Below, piece by piece: positions 7,932 through 17,212 of a stretch of DNA of 64,000 nt (position 1 is the stretch's first letter; every line of letters starts with the position of its first letter). Below the pieces are notes generated by a model. It saw only the letters and a program-made list of their open reading frames with translations. It did not search any database and was not told the origin of the DNA. The translations under genes were made by a program, and so were the position numbers. This DNA is from Mesobacillus sp. S13 (GTDB lineage Bacteria; Bacillota; Bacilli; Bacillales; Cytobacillaceae), in assembly GCF_020422885.1 (NCBI RefSeq), contig NZ_CP084622.1:4669001-4733000 (forward strand). Direction: 5' to 3'.

Positions 7932-9851
7932 TTAAAAATAAACTGGCTCTGGATTCTCGACGACTGCGTAGCCGCCAATCTTTGCGACTTCGGCTTTGAA
8001 GGCTTCAGATTGGATCACCGACCTTAACCAGATACCCTTTTCGCTTTCGAAGAATGCTTTTGTCATCAGCAAATCGTAGCTTTCGTCTGCGACCGGGATG
8101 AAGTCGAGACCCATAGCGCGCGATGCCGGGAAGATGCCGAGGCCTGCTGCGTTGTCATTTCCTTTCACTTCAGCGGCGACACTCAGGTGCGAGAACATCT
8201 CGCGGTCATAACCGTTCACTTCGTCTGCTGACAAGCCTGCTTCTTTTAACAATAAATCAAATAATATCCGAGTGCCTGCGCCCTTTTGCCTGTTGGCATA
8301 ATCTATGCCCTTTCCGGCAATGTCACTGACGTTCTCGATACCCAGCGGATTGCCTTTTGGAAGCAGCCAGCCCTGGGTTCTTTTTAAAAATGGATAAAGG
8401 ACTGCGTCTTGCCCGGCAAGGAATTTCCTTACGTAGGTAACATTATATTCCTTTGTTTCCGGGTCTAGCAAATGAATGCCCGCTACATGGGCTTCCCCTT
8501 TTCTGATTGCCATCAAACCGGCCATGCTGCCAACATGGGAAGAAACAATTTTCATGTCGGTACGCTGCTTTTTGAGCTGGGAGGACAGCAGGTCAATCGT
8601 CAGGTCATGACTGCCGCTGAAGACGATCGCGTTCTTGATCTCTTCAACAGATCTGTATAACTCGACCTCGACAATGTCTCCTTGTTCGTATCCTAGCTCC
8701 TCAGGCGGCACGACGAGCAAGCCGTCCGCACGTACTAGCGACATCGTGACGCCCGCTGCGCGTGTCAGCGGATTGGCGACAAATTGTCCATCCACATAGC
8801 CGATATTCATTCGGACAAAGTCCTCCGCCCCCATTGTGGAGACGATCCTGCGGCCAAGCTTTACCTGTAGCTTTGGCCTTTCTGGTTCTGATATCCCTAA
8901 ATATTTGCATACGAGAGGCCTTACAAACCACTCAAGCGCCATGTAGGCAGATACTGGATATCCTGGTACACCAACGACTACCTTATCTTTAATTTTCCCA
9001 AGGATTACTGGCTTACCCGGCCGTGTTGCGACACCATGGGTAAAAACAGTGCCAAGTTCCTCGAGTATATGGACTGTATAATCCTTTGAGCCAGCGGATG
9101 AACCAGCATTGATAACGACGATATCCGACGTCTCCACTGCATTCAGGAGCGCTTCCCTGATTTTTTCCGGCTCATCCTTCACGATTGGATGAAGGTAGGG
9201 ATTGCCTCCCCAATCTTCTACATAATTGCTGAAAACCGTGCCATTGAACTCAATGATCCGGCCTGATGACAGAGATGCGTCTGCGCTGACAAGCTCATTT
9301 CCGGTCGGAATGATGGTTACCAGCGGCTTCTTGACGACGGGTACCTCGGTAACCTGTGCTGCAAGAAGTGCCCCGAGGTCAGCAGGACGCAGTCGATGTC
9401 CCTGGGTGAACAGCATTTCCTCCTGGACGATATCCTCGCCAATCGGGCGGATATGCTGCCATGGTGTGGCAGGCTCGATGATTTCGATCGTCTCATCATC
9501 AATGACCTGGATGTTCTCCACCATGATCACGGCATTATATTGAGGCGGAATCGCGTTCCCAGTATCAACGTAAACGAACTGCTCATCCTTTTTCAAATGA
9601 AGCGGACGCTGTTCATGGGCTTCGTACGTATCTTCAGCATTCACGGCAATGCCGTCCATCGCGGATGCATGGTAAAAAGGCATCGAGACATTGGCGAATA
9701 CAGGGTCTGCAGTAATTCGTCCAAGTGCAGCGGAAGCCGGGATCCATTCTTTTTCTTGAGGCAGGTCGAACGCGTCTAGCACTTCATTCCTCGCTTGTGC
9801 GCGCGGCTTGTCTTCAAGATAAATTTTTCGGTTATAGCGTATTTTATCCAT
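7932..9851 (-). CDS. MoeA fused to a periplasmic-binding-protein-like domain
   Basis: A 639-residue two-domain protein. Residues ~1-400 are a complete MoeA (molybdopterin molybdenumtransferase) with motifs SAMDGIAV, PTGNELV, GSSAGSKDYT and VPGYPVSAYMALEWF. From about residue 410 (VFSGSHDLTIDLL onward) comes a ModA/LysR-type substrate-binding domain with SSHVGSMAGLMAIRKGEAHVAG and NRQKGAGTRILFDLLLKEAG motifs. This fusion is known in databases as a MoeA/PBP-domain protein of unproven role. It may sense or bind molybdate or tungstate while inserting metal, an inference. It sits 13 bp after a stand-alone moeA, so the organism has two MoeA homologues in one operon. GGGGGAG precedes the ATG. Confidence 0.9.
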   Translation of the reverse strand: MDKIRYNRKIYLEDKPRAQARNEVLDAFDLPQEKEWIPASAALGRITADPVFANVSMPFYHASAMDGIAVNAEDTYEAHEQRPLHLKKDEQFVYVDTGNAIPPQYNAVIMVENIQVIDDETIEIIEPATPWQHIRPIGEDIVQEEMLFTQGHRLRPADLGALLAAQVTEVPVVKKPLVTIIPTGNELVSADASLSSGRIIEFNGTVFSNYVEDWGGNPYLHPIVKDEPEKIREALLNAVETSDIVVINAGSSAGSKDYTVHILEELGTVFTHGVATRPGKPVILGKIKDKVVVGVPGYPVSAYMALEWFVRPLVCKYLGISEPERPKLQVKLGRRIVSTMGAEDFVRMNIGYVDGQFVANPLTRAAGVTMSLVRADGLLVVPPEELGYEQGDIVEVELYRSVEEIKNAIVFSGSHDLTIDLLSSQLKKQRTDMKIVSSHVGSMAGLMAIRKGEAHVAGIHLLDPETKEYNVTYVRKFLAGQDAVLYPFLKRTQGWLLPKGNPLGIENVSDIAGKGIDYANRQKGAGTRILFDLLLKEAGLSADEVNGYDREMFSHLSVAAEVKGNDNAAGLGIFPASRAMGLDFIPVADESYDLLMTKAFFESEKGIWLRSVIQSEAFKAEVAKIGGYAVVENPEPVYF

Positions 9852-9864
9852 GATGCGGCTCCCC

Positions 9865-11097
9865 CTATCTCGTCAAAATAACTGGAACGTATTCGCCTTG
9901 AGAAATTCCTTCTTTCCCGGAAACAATCTCGACGATTCCATCGCTTTTTACCAATGTCGTAATCAGGCCCGACTTGCCGATGATCGGCTCGGCCCACCAT
10001 TCGCCATCCTTCTCCTCGAGTCTTACCCTGATGTAATCAGATCTTCCTGGTGAAGAGGCAATATTTTTCACAATCCGTGCAAAAATCCGTTCAGGCTTAT
10101 GCTCGACTTTTTCACCCTTCAGCCTTCTGAAAACCCTTTCGCCAAAAAGCTTAAAAATGATCATCGCGGATGCTGGATGGCCCGGCAGTCCGATGACCGG
10201 CTTTCCGTCAGCGACAGCAAGAATTGTCGGTTTCCCGGGCTTGATGGAAATTCCATGGACAAAGACGCCCGGATCTCCAAGGGACTGGATGACCTCAGTT
10301 GTATAATCCTTTGTTCCAACAGAGCTTCCTCCGGATAAAATCAGGCAATCAGCCTGTTCATACAATTCGCGGGCTTTCTGGGCGAATTCATGATAGTCAT
10401 CGCGTGTAATTCCGCCATATATGAGATCGATATCCCACTCATTGACCAGACCCTTAACGGTCAGGTAATTGATATCGCGGATCTGTCCTGTTTCAAGTGT
10501 TTTTGTTTCAAAAGGAACGATTTCGTCCCCTGAAGAAAGGTACGCAGCCTTCAGCTTTCGGTAGACTTTCACCTCTGAAATACCAAGTGCCGCCAGGGCT
10601 CCAAGCTCCTGCGGCCGCAATCTTGTCCCTTCAGATAAGAGGACTTCGCCTGCCCTGATGTCCTCGCCCTGCCTGATGACATTCTCTCCCGGTGCGATTT
10701 GCTTATACGTATTCAACAGTCCGCCGATTTCCTCGCAGTGCTCGATCATCAGTACGCTGTCACTGCCTGGCGGAAGCATTCCGCCTGTCGGTACGTAGAT
10801 TGCCTCTCCCCTGCCTACCGGCTTTACCGCTTCCTCGCCCATATGGACTTCGCCGGCTACATTCAAGAAGCCTGGCATCGATTCGGATGAACCATATGTG
10901 TCACGGGCGATGACGGCATAGCCATCGACGGTCGAGCGGTCAAAACCAGGTACATTCTCTTCCGCAGTGACATCCTCTGCCAGGATGTAATGAAGCGCCT
11001 CATCAAGCGGACGGGTTTCGGTTTCCGTGATCTTGCCGATCTTCTCCTCAATTAACGCAAAGGTCTCCTCAACACTTTTCACTTTGAAAAATTGCAT
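9865..11097 (-). CDS. moeA: Molybdopterin molybdenumtransferase MoeA
   Basis: Inserts molybdate into adenylylated molybdopterin to make active cofactor. The 410 residues are the normal MoeA length, with FDRSTVDGYAV near residue 55, the MPT-binding YLSSGDEIVPFE region, GGSSVGTKDYT near residue 255 and GLPGHPASAMIIF near 305. It lies between mobA (31 bp upstream) and the MoeA-PBP fusion gene (13 bp downstream) and is surely cotranscribed with them. The ribosome binding site is AAGGGAG. Confidence 0.95.
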   Translation of the reverse strand: MQFFKVKSVEETFALIEEKIGKITETETRPLDEALHYILAEDVTAEENVPGFDRSTVDGYAVIARDTYGSSESMPGFLNVAGEVHMGEEAVKPVGRGEAIYVPTGGMLPPGSDSVLMIEHCEEIGGLLNTYKQIAPGENVIRQGEDIRAGEVLLSEGTRLRPQELGALAALGISEVKVYRKLKAAYLSSGDEIVPFETKTLETGQIRDINYLTVKGLVNEWDIDLIYGGITRDDYHEFAQKARELYEQADCLILSGGSSVGTKDYTTEVIQSLGDPGVFVHGISIKPGKPTILAVADGKPVIGLPGHPASAMIIFKLFGERVFRRLKGEKVEHKPERIFARIVKNIASSPGRSDYIRVRLEEKDGEWWAEPIIGKSGLITTLVKSDGIVEIVSGKEGISQGEYVPVILTR

Positions 11098-11128
11098 GAT
11101 GACTTACTCCCTTTCTAGCACCTGAAAA

Positions 11129-11728
11129 CTATTCTCCGGACTCCGCCCATTTCCTTGCACTTTCATACTCTTCTGGATGATTCATATTGAAAAAGACACG
11201 ATCAAGGCTGCCCTCGAAATAAAGCTGGAGATCTGCTTCATCAAGAAAGCGGACATTGAGATTTTCAAGCATATGCCTGATTCTCAGATTCCCGTCTTCA
11301 ATGCAAGTCTGTGCTTCTCGTGCGACCCGTTTTTGATAGGCTGCAAAAAGCGGATGCTGTCTGCCCTCGCTTACCGGCACGACCGCATCATGGTGTTTAA
11401 GCGCTTTTACCAGGCTTGAGGCAAGCTCAGCCGATACAAATGGCATATCGCAGGCTACAACGAAATTTTCCTCATAATCTGATGCCTCAAGTCCTGCATG
11501 GATTCCCGCAAGCGGCCCGGAACCCGGATATTGGTCTGTAACTGTTTTAATATTTAGAAACTGATAGGTTTCAGGATCATTCGTTACTAGAATTATATCA
11601 TCAAATACGTGCTGTAACTCATCCTTAATTCTTTCAATATTCGTTTTTTCCCGAAATTTCAGGAGAGCTTTGTTACTTCCCATCCTGCTAGATTTGCCGC
11701 CTGATAAAATAATCGCTCCGGCTTTCAT
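11129..11728 (-). CDS. mobA: Molybdenum cofactor guanylyltransferase MobA
   Basis: Transfers GMP to molybdopterin to give the MGD form, which formate dehydrogenases of the DMSO-reductase family require as a bis-MGD. Proper start is the ATG at 11728 (MKAGAIILSGGKSSRMG); the longer frame adds 19 residues overlapping fdhE and has no role. At about 199 residues it matches MobA. The nucleotide-binding motif is LSGGKSSRMGSNKALL at residues 8-23, and GPLAGIHAG and DMPF segments follow. It starts 16 bp after fdhE. Confidence 0.92.
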   Translation of the reverse strand: MKAGAIILSGGKSSRMGSNKALLKFREKTNIERIKDELQHVFDDIILVTNDPETYQFLNIKTVTDQYPGSGPLAGIHAGLEASDYEENFVVACDMPFVSAELASSLVKALKHHDAVVPVSEGRQHPLFAAYQKRVAREAQTCIEDGNLRIRHMLENLNVRFLDEADLQLYFEGSLDRVFFNMNHPEEYESARKWAESGE

Positions 11729-11744
11729 CCCACAGCACCTTCTT

Positions 11745-12554
11745 TTAGTTTGTCTGTTTTGTTTCGCCAGCAGATTTGTACCCATGCTCCTGGGCTACAA
11801 AGTCCAGATGGATGGTGTTCAAGTCGAGCATTGCTGGTGTTGGCTTTACAATATATTGTCTTGTGTCGATTACTTTAGTATATCCTTTGCATTCTTCACA
11901 AATCTGGATCTGTGCGGCTGATTCACCTTCGATTGTCAGGATTTTCACTGTTTCATGATCGTTATTCCCGCAATGTGAACAAGCTACGCGGCGGTCATTC
12001 CAGTGAGCCGAACAACGCGGGCAATGCAGGACCTTCTTTCCTTCGCCTTCAAGCTGTGCGAGGCGGACGGGCTCACCGCACACAGGGCAACCGGCACCGT
12101 GCACACCGTGTTGGATTTCATCCTGGACCTTAGCCGCAGTCAGCTGTAGATACGGACGAAGCACAGTTTCTGCCACAAATTGTGGAATCCAGCCATCCAA
12201 ATTGTTTTCTTCAGCAAAACTAGCAAAGTAAATATAGTTAAAAGCAAATGCTTCATCGATCCATCTTTTAGCTGTCTCTTCATCCAATAGGCTTTTTATA
12301 GATTGCATCGAAGTTTCTATCTCTGGTTGATACTTCGATAAAAGTACTCCTATATCCTCTATCCACTGTAAGAATAGGGAAATATCAAAATCAATAGCCG
12401 CTAATGCAGTGACAGGCACTCCTGCCTCCATTGCTGCTTTATCAAGGTTTGGCCGGACACAGTCAGGATCCAGGGAAGTCTTCCATTGCTCCTGCAATTG
12501 AATGATATCCTTCTGCAATTTCTGGTACTCTTTTGAGACAACGGACTTTTTCAT
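11745..12554 (-). CDS. fdhE: Formate dehydrogenase accessory protein FdhE
   Basis: Cytoplasmic accessory protein needed for assembly or quality control of membrane-bound formate dehydrogenase; family members bind iron through rubredoxin-like cysteines. The 269-residue protein has an all-helical N-terminal half and four CxxC pairs at residues 156/159 (CPVC), 178/181 (CPRC), 192/195 (CSHC) and 219/222 (CEEC), the pattern expected of FdhE. It sits between the FDH gamma gene and mobA. Confidence 0.9.
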   Translation of the reverse strand: MKKSVVSKEYQKLQKDIIQLQEQWKTSLDPDCVRPNLDKAAMEAGVPVTALAAIDFDISLFLQWIEDIGVLLSKYQPEIETSMQSIKSLLDEETAKRWIDEAFAFNYIYFASFAEENNLDGWIPQFVAETVLRPYLQLTAAKVQDEIQHGVHGAGCPVCGEPVRLAQLEGEGKKVLHCPRCSAHWNDRRVACSHCGNNDHETVKILTIEGESAAQIQICEECKGYTKVIDTRQYIVKPTPAMLDLNTIHLDFVAQEHGYKSAGETKQTN

Positions 12555-12594
12555 TGCTGCAGCCCCTCTTTCACTCTATTATTCTAAATTTTGA

Positions 12595-12628
12595 AGGGAA
12601 TGGGCCCCTTTCAGGACAGCCATTCCCT
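12595..12628 (-). terminator. Hairpin between FDH gamma and fdhE
   Basis: AGGGAATGG (12595-12603) pairs with CCATTCCCT (12620-12628). On the minus strand the hairpin is followed by TTCAAAATTTAG, a weak tail, so it may cause only partial termination, lowering fdhE-moeA expression relative to the structural genes. Confidence 0.5.
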
Positions 12629-12639
12629 CTATTAATGTT

Positions 12640-13347
12640 TTACGCGCCTTTTTTCTTGTTCTTGTTTTTATCAAGATCAGGGAAATTCCCCTTCTTGACT
12701 TCTTCTTCATACCATTCTGTATAGTGGTCCTTCGCCCACTCAGCAGGTACCTCACCTGTAATGACGCCAGTGTATCCTGGTCTTGAGTTTTTGTGGATGA
12801 CACTCAGATAGATATGGCCGACTACTACGGCGATTGCCAGACCGAAACCGACGTTATGACCTACATACGCCCATTGGACGACTGCTTTCGGGAAAAGATC
12901 TGGGAACCACATTGGGAAGCCTGAACCGATGATCAGGATCGCTGTCAGGATCTGGATGATTGAATTGATTTTTTCACCAGCGTTAAAGAATGTTTGTTTC
13001 ACATGCTTGAACTTAAAGCCAAATAGCTCTTTGACGAACTCAGTGAAAAACTGCAAATCTCTCTTTTTCCATGTTATGAGCTCTTTTCCCCAGCGAAGGA
13101 ATCCCTTAGGATCCATAATCAGCCAGATGAAAGTAGGCGTGATGAACGCGATCGCGAAAATCCTGTGAAGCAGGCGCGCTCCTTCTGGTCCGCCAAGTAC
13201 TGGATAAAGCCAGTCAAACCACTCTGTATACATTGGCAGGGCCGTGATATAGAGGGCAAAGAATGAAAGTGCATTCACAGCATGTGCGATTACAAAGCCT
13301 TTCGAAAACCGCTTTACCTTAACACCTGAATACTGCGTATTACTCAT
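12640..13347 (-). CDS. Formate dehydrogenase gamma subunit (cytochrome b)
   Basis: Membrane cytochrome b subunit that passes electrons from the beta subunit to quinone. About 235 residues with four predicted membrane helices: FVIAHAVNALSFFALYI, HRIFAIAFITPTFIWLI, INSIIQILTAILIIGSG and VGHNVGFGLAIAVVVGHIYLSVI. Histidines in these helices are candidate heme b ligands, as in FdnI. The chosen start (13347) follows GGAGGTG and overlaps the beta gene by 8 bp; the longer frame begins deep inside the beta gene without a matching site. The tail is lysine-rich and cytoplasmic. Confidence 0.9.
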   Translation of the reverse strand: MSNTQYSGVKVKRFSKGFVIAHAVNALSFFALYITALPMYTEWFDWLYPVLGGPEGARLLHRIFAIAFITPTFIWLIMDPKGFLRWGKELITWKKRDLQFFTEFVKELFGFKFKHVKQTFFNAGEKINSIIQILTAILIIGSGFPMWFPDLFPKAVVQWAYVGHNVGFGLAIAVVVGHIYLSVIHKNSRPGYTGVITGEVPAEWAKDHYTEWYEEEVKKGNFPDLDKNKNKKKGA

Positions 13348-14173
13348 GGCTGCCACCTCCATCTTCTTCATGGCCTTTTCCTTCTTTATTGAATAACTTG
13401 TTGGACACGAACGCACCTACAAGCGCCATGCTTGTCGCTCCAAGCATCATCTTGCCGATTGGCTGTGCATAGTCCTTCCAGACAACAGCTGAAGTTGGAA
13501 CCTTTGGCTTTTCAGGCAGTCCATAGACAGAAGGTTTTTCAGCCAGTACATAAACGGTATGCGTACCGCCGACTCCTTCTGGATTGTAAATCATCGCATT
13601 CGGATACTTATCCTTGATTTCACTCAGACGCTTTTCAGCCTTCTTGAGCATTTCTTCTCTTGTACCGAATTCCATTGCGTCTGTATGGCAGGTAGTGACA
13701 CAAGCTGGCTGCATGCCTTCTTCAAGTCGATCGACGCACATTGTGCATTTCTGTGCCTTCTTGTATTCCTTACCGTTCTTGTCTTTGTAAGTCGCCAGCT
13801 GGACAACATCGAATGGGCAGTTCTGCACGCAGTAGCCGCAGCCGACACATTTATCCGTGTTGACATCCACTGTTCCGAAATCTGTGTAATGCATGGCATC
13901 TTCCGGGCAAACCTTTACGCAAGCTGCTTCTGAGCAGTGGAAACATGAAGAATGGCGGAAAAGATAGTCCAGGTTCCCTTTAGAATCCTCATGCTCGATG
14001 AAGGACAGCACATTCCATGTATTCGCAGTGACATTTGCGTGGGACTGCATACTGCCCAGGAAGTCCTGTGGCTCTGCCGGGAGGTCATTCCAGTTTTTGC
14101 ACGCTACCATACAGGCACGGCAGCCATCACATTTGGTCACATCAACAAATTTCACATATTCCGCCTTCGCCAT
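13340..14173 (-). CDS. Formate dehydrogenase beta subunit (4Fe-4S)
   Basis: Electron-transfer subunit (277 residues) with four ferredoxin-type cysteine clusters: C15/18/21/25 (CDGCRACMVAC), then CFHCSEAACVKVCP, CVGCGYCVQNCP and CTMCVDRLEEGMQPACVTTC. A single hydrophobic helix near residues 240-260 (KMMLGATSMALVGAFVSNKLF) anchors it to the membrane facing outward, as in FdnH. Its ATG overlaps the alpha stop codon by one base (TAATG), so the two are translationally coupled. Confidence 0.95.
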   Translation of the reverse strand: MAKAEYVKFVDVTKCDGCRACMVACKNWNDLPAEPQDFLGSMQSHANVTANTWNVLSFIEHEDSKGNLDYLFRHSSCFHCSEAACVKVCPEDAMHYTDFGTVDVNTDKCVGCGYCVQNCPFDVVQLATYKDKNGKEYKKAQKCTMCVDRLEEGMQPACVTTCHTDAMEFGTREEMLKKAEKRLSEIKDKYPNAMIYNPEGVGGTHTVYVLAEKPSVYGLPEKPKVPTSAVVWKDYAQPIGKMMLGATSMALVGAFVSNKLFNKEGKGHEEDGGGSHE

Positions 14174-17157
14174 TAGTCAGCCCTCCTTATATCACAGAGG
14201 AATGCCTTATATTCAGGAATCGTCGTATTCGCATCCCCGATATGAGGTGTCAAGCGGTTTGCTGTTCCCCCTGTTGCGTATCCTTTGTAGCCAAAGTGCC
14301 AAGGCATGCCGACCTGGTGTACTTTCTTGCCGTCCATCATATGAGGCTTGAAGCGCTTCGTCACCATTGCATATGCCTCAATTTCACCACGAGCGGATGA
14401 AACAATGATCTTATCCTTGTTTTTGATGCCTTTTTCCTTTGCAAGTTCTTCACTCATTTCAACAAACATGTGAGCAACCAGCTCTGACAGCCATTCCTGG
14501 TTCCGAGTCATCGAACCAGATTGCCAGTGTTCAGTCACCCTGTATGTTGTACCGACAATTGGATACTTGTCATTCTTGCCTTTAAGATTGAATTCGCCAT
14601 CGAAAATCGCGATAGCCGGGTTGATTTCACGGCTTGAAAAAGCATTCTTGACTGGGCTTTCAAATGGTTCATAGTGCTCTGGGAATGGACCGTCATTCAA
14701 TGTTGGCGCAAACACTCCTCCTGCACCGCCATTGATCATGATGAACGGACTGGTTCCGCCTGGTTCGGATGGTGACAATACCGGCTTAAAGTCAGGAACG
14801 TCATGGCCGACCCATTTTTTCTGGACTGCATCCCACCAGATCACCGCTTTATCCTTGCTCCATGGCTTTCCGCTTGGGTCAGCAGAAGCACGGTTATACA
14901 GGATACGGCGGTTCGCAGGCCATGCGAATGCCCAGTTCAGGTAATTGCCGCCGCCAGTGTCCTTATTGTCACGGTTCTTGGCACGATTCTTTCCTTCTTC
15001 CGGGTAGAAACCTGAATAAATCCAGTTTCCGCTGCTTGTCGTGCCGTCATCTTTCAGGTCACCGAATGTCTTCAACAGCTGACCAGTTTTAAGATCGTAT
15101 CCGTTGATTTCTTTGCACACTAAGTCGATATCCGGGTGGTGACCGTCACCATAGTTCCAGTCAATGGCATTGATTGTTTTCGCAGCTGGTGAACTTTCAT
15201 TCCTATACATGCCTTTTATTTTCTGCATGAGCACGTGGATGATTTCAAGGTCTGCCACTGACTCGCCTTTTGGATCGATCGCTTTCCAGCGGTACTGCAT
15301 CCAGCGTGATGAGTTGGACACACTTCCTTCTTTTTCGTATGATCCAGCTGCTGGAAGCAGGAATACCTCAGTATTGATCTTCGATGGGTCACTGCCCGCT
15401 TCTTTTTGCCAGAATGCGGATGTTTCTGTTTCCCATAAATCGACTGCAACCATCCATTTTAAGTTTGCAAGAGCTTCCTGTTCCTTGCCTGCGTTCGGCC
15501 CGCCTACCACAGGGTTGGTACCGAATAGGAATGCTCCCTCAAGTTCACCTTTGTACATGGCGTTGAAAAGATTGATATGCGAGTAATTCTTATTTCCTTT
15601 TGGCAGGTACTGATAGCAGAATTCATTTTCCTTCGTCGCGTTCGGACCGTACCATGCCTTTAGCAAGCTTGTAAGAAATTTCGGCTTATTGCTCCAATAG
15701 CCGCCAGACGGTGTTTCTTTTTTGTTGTATCCTTCAAGAGTTGCATGCTCTGGAATTGCTGTCGGAGAACCGATATATCCCGGAAGCAGGTGGTACAATA
15801 GCGCAAAATCCGTTGACCCCTGTACATTGGATTCGCCGCGCATCGCATTGATCCCGCCGCCTGGAAGGCCAATATTTCCTAATAAAAGCTGGATGATACC
15901 GAATGCACGGACGTTTTGTGTTCCAACTGTATGCTGCGTTGTTCCCATCGCGTACATGATGGTTCCAGATTTGCCAGGCTTTCCTGTTGAACAGAACTCT
16001 TTGCATACCATCAGATAATCATCTTTAGGTGTTCCTGTTACTGAAATGACAGTGTCTACATCATAGCGAGAGTAATGTTTTTTCAATAACTGGAATACTG
16101 AACGAGGGTGCTGAAGACTTTTATCCTTGAGTGGATTTCCTTCCTCATCCGTTTCGAATGCCCATTTTGTCTTATCATATTTGCGTGTGGCTTCATCATA
16201 TCCACTGAATAGGCCATCATTAAAATCGAAATCTTCCTTCACGATATAGGAAGCATTTGTATATTCTGCAACATACTCCTTGTGGAATAAATTGTTCTCA
16301 ATCGCATAGTTGATCATTCCGCCCATGAAAGCAATATCCGTTCCTGAACGAAGCGTAGCATAAACGTCAGCCTTTGATGATGTCCTCGTGAAACGAGGGT
16401 CAACAGAGATGATTTTGCCGCCTTTTTCTTTCGCTTTTGTCAACCATCTAAAAGAAATTGGATGATTCTCGGCAGGATTTCCGCCCATGATCAATGCACA
16501 ATCGGTATTTTGCAGATCGCTCCAATGGTTTGTCATTGCTCCACGCCCTACTGTAGGTGCCAGACCGGCAACCGTAGAACTGTGTCATATTCGTGCCTGG
16601 TGTTCGAGATAAACGACGCCAAGCCCTCTCATCATTTTCGCAAGCAGATAGGTCTCTTCATTATCAAGAGCTGCTCCGCCTAAGCTCGCAATGGCTTCGG
16701 TTTTATTGACAAACATGCCTTTTTCTTTTTCAATGAATGTTTTGTCGCGTGTTTCCTTTGTGCGTTTCGCAATTGTGTCATACATCCAGTCCCAGCTTTT
16801 TTCTTCCCATTTGTTGCTGCCAGGAGCACGGTATAGTGGTTTTGTCAATCGTTTTTCAGATGTGTAGACTTGTCTGATCGTCGTACCTTTACTGCAAAGT
16901 GTACCTTCGTTCACTGGGCTATCCGGATCCCCTTCCGTATAAACCACAGTATTGTCCTTTGTGTGTACCAAGATGCCGCATCCTACACCGCAGAATGCAC
17001 AAATGGTTGGTGTTACAGTAGCTTTGGCAATCTTGAATTCTTTTGTTTTAGCGTGGACCTCTTTTTCGTTAAAGCCCAACTCGACAACCGCCAGGGTAGC
17101 CGCAGTGGCTCCTGACAGCTTCAAGAACTGCCGGCGATTCAGGTTGATTTCAACCAT
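14173..17157 (-). CDS. Selenocysteine formate dehydrogenase alpha subunit (UGA at 16585-16587 read as Sec)
   Basis: Catalytic subunit of a Tat-exported, membrane-bound formate dehydrogenase (FdnG type) oxidising formate at a bis-MGD molybdenum centre. An ordinary gene finder splits it in two: an upstream 190-codon piece and a downstream frame, both in the same reading frame and separated by one TGA at codon 191. The context NQARV-U-H of E. coli FdnG aligns with HQARI-TGA-H here, followed by STVAGLAPTVGRGAMTNHW. Read through, it is 994 residues, the family size. Residues 1-35 carry a twin-arginine signal (NRRQFLKLSG); a 4Fe-4S site CAFCGVGCG with a distal GTLCSKG follows. A SECIS hairpin lies just after the UGA. 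The sel genes are not in this window. Confidence 0.95.
16544..16587 (-). promoter_or_regulatory. Bacterial SECIS element and selenocysteine UGA
   Basis: Numbering the RNA from the U of UGA (16587), the upper stem-loop GGUUGCCGGUCUGGCACC spans 15-32 (16573 down to 16556). It has a bulged U at 17-18 and a GGUCU apical loop at 22-26. In the E. coli fdhF SECIS the bulged U17 and loop G23-U24 that contact SelB occupy the same positions, and the stem starts the same 11 bases after UGA. A lower stem CUAC/GUAG is possible. Confidence 0.9.
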
Positions 17158-17212
17158 TTCTCTCTCTCCTTCCCAAAAGTTGCTTAGAACATCCCTAATC
17201 CCACAGGTGTTG

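Noticed and set aside
14173..16536. Alpha formate dehydrogenase as a disrupted pseudogene or two genes
   Set aside because: The only interruption is a TGA at the known Sec site with a SECIS hairpin, so it is read as one selenoprotein gene.
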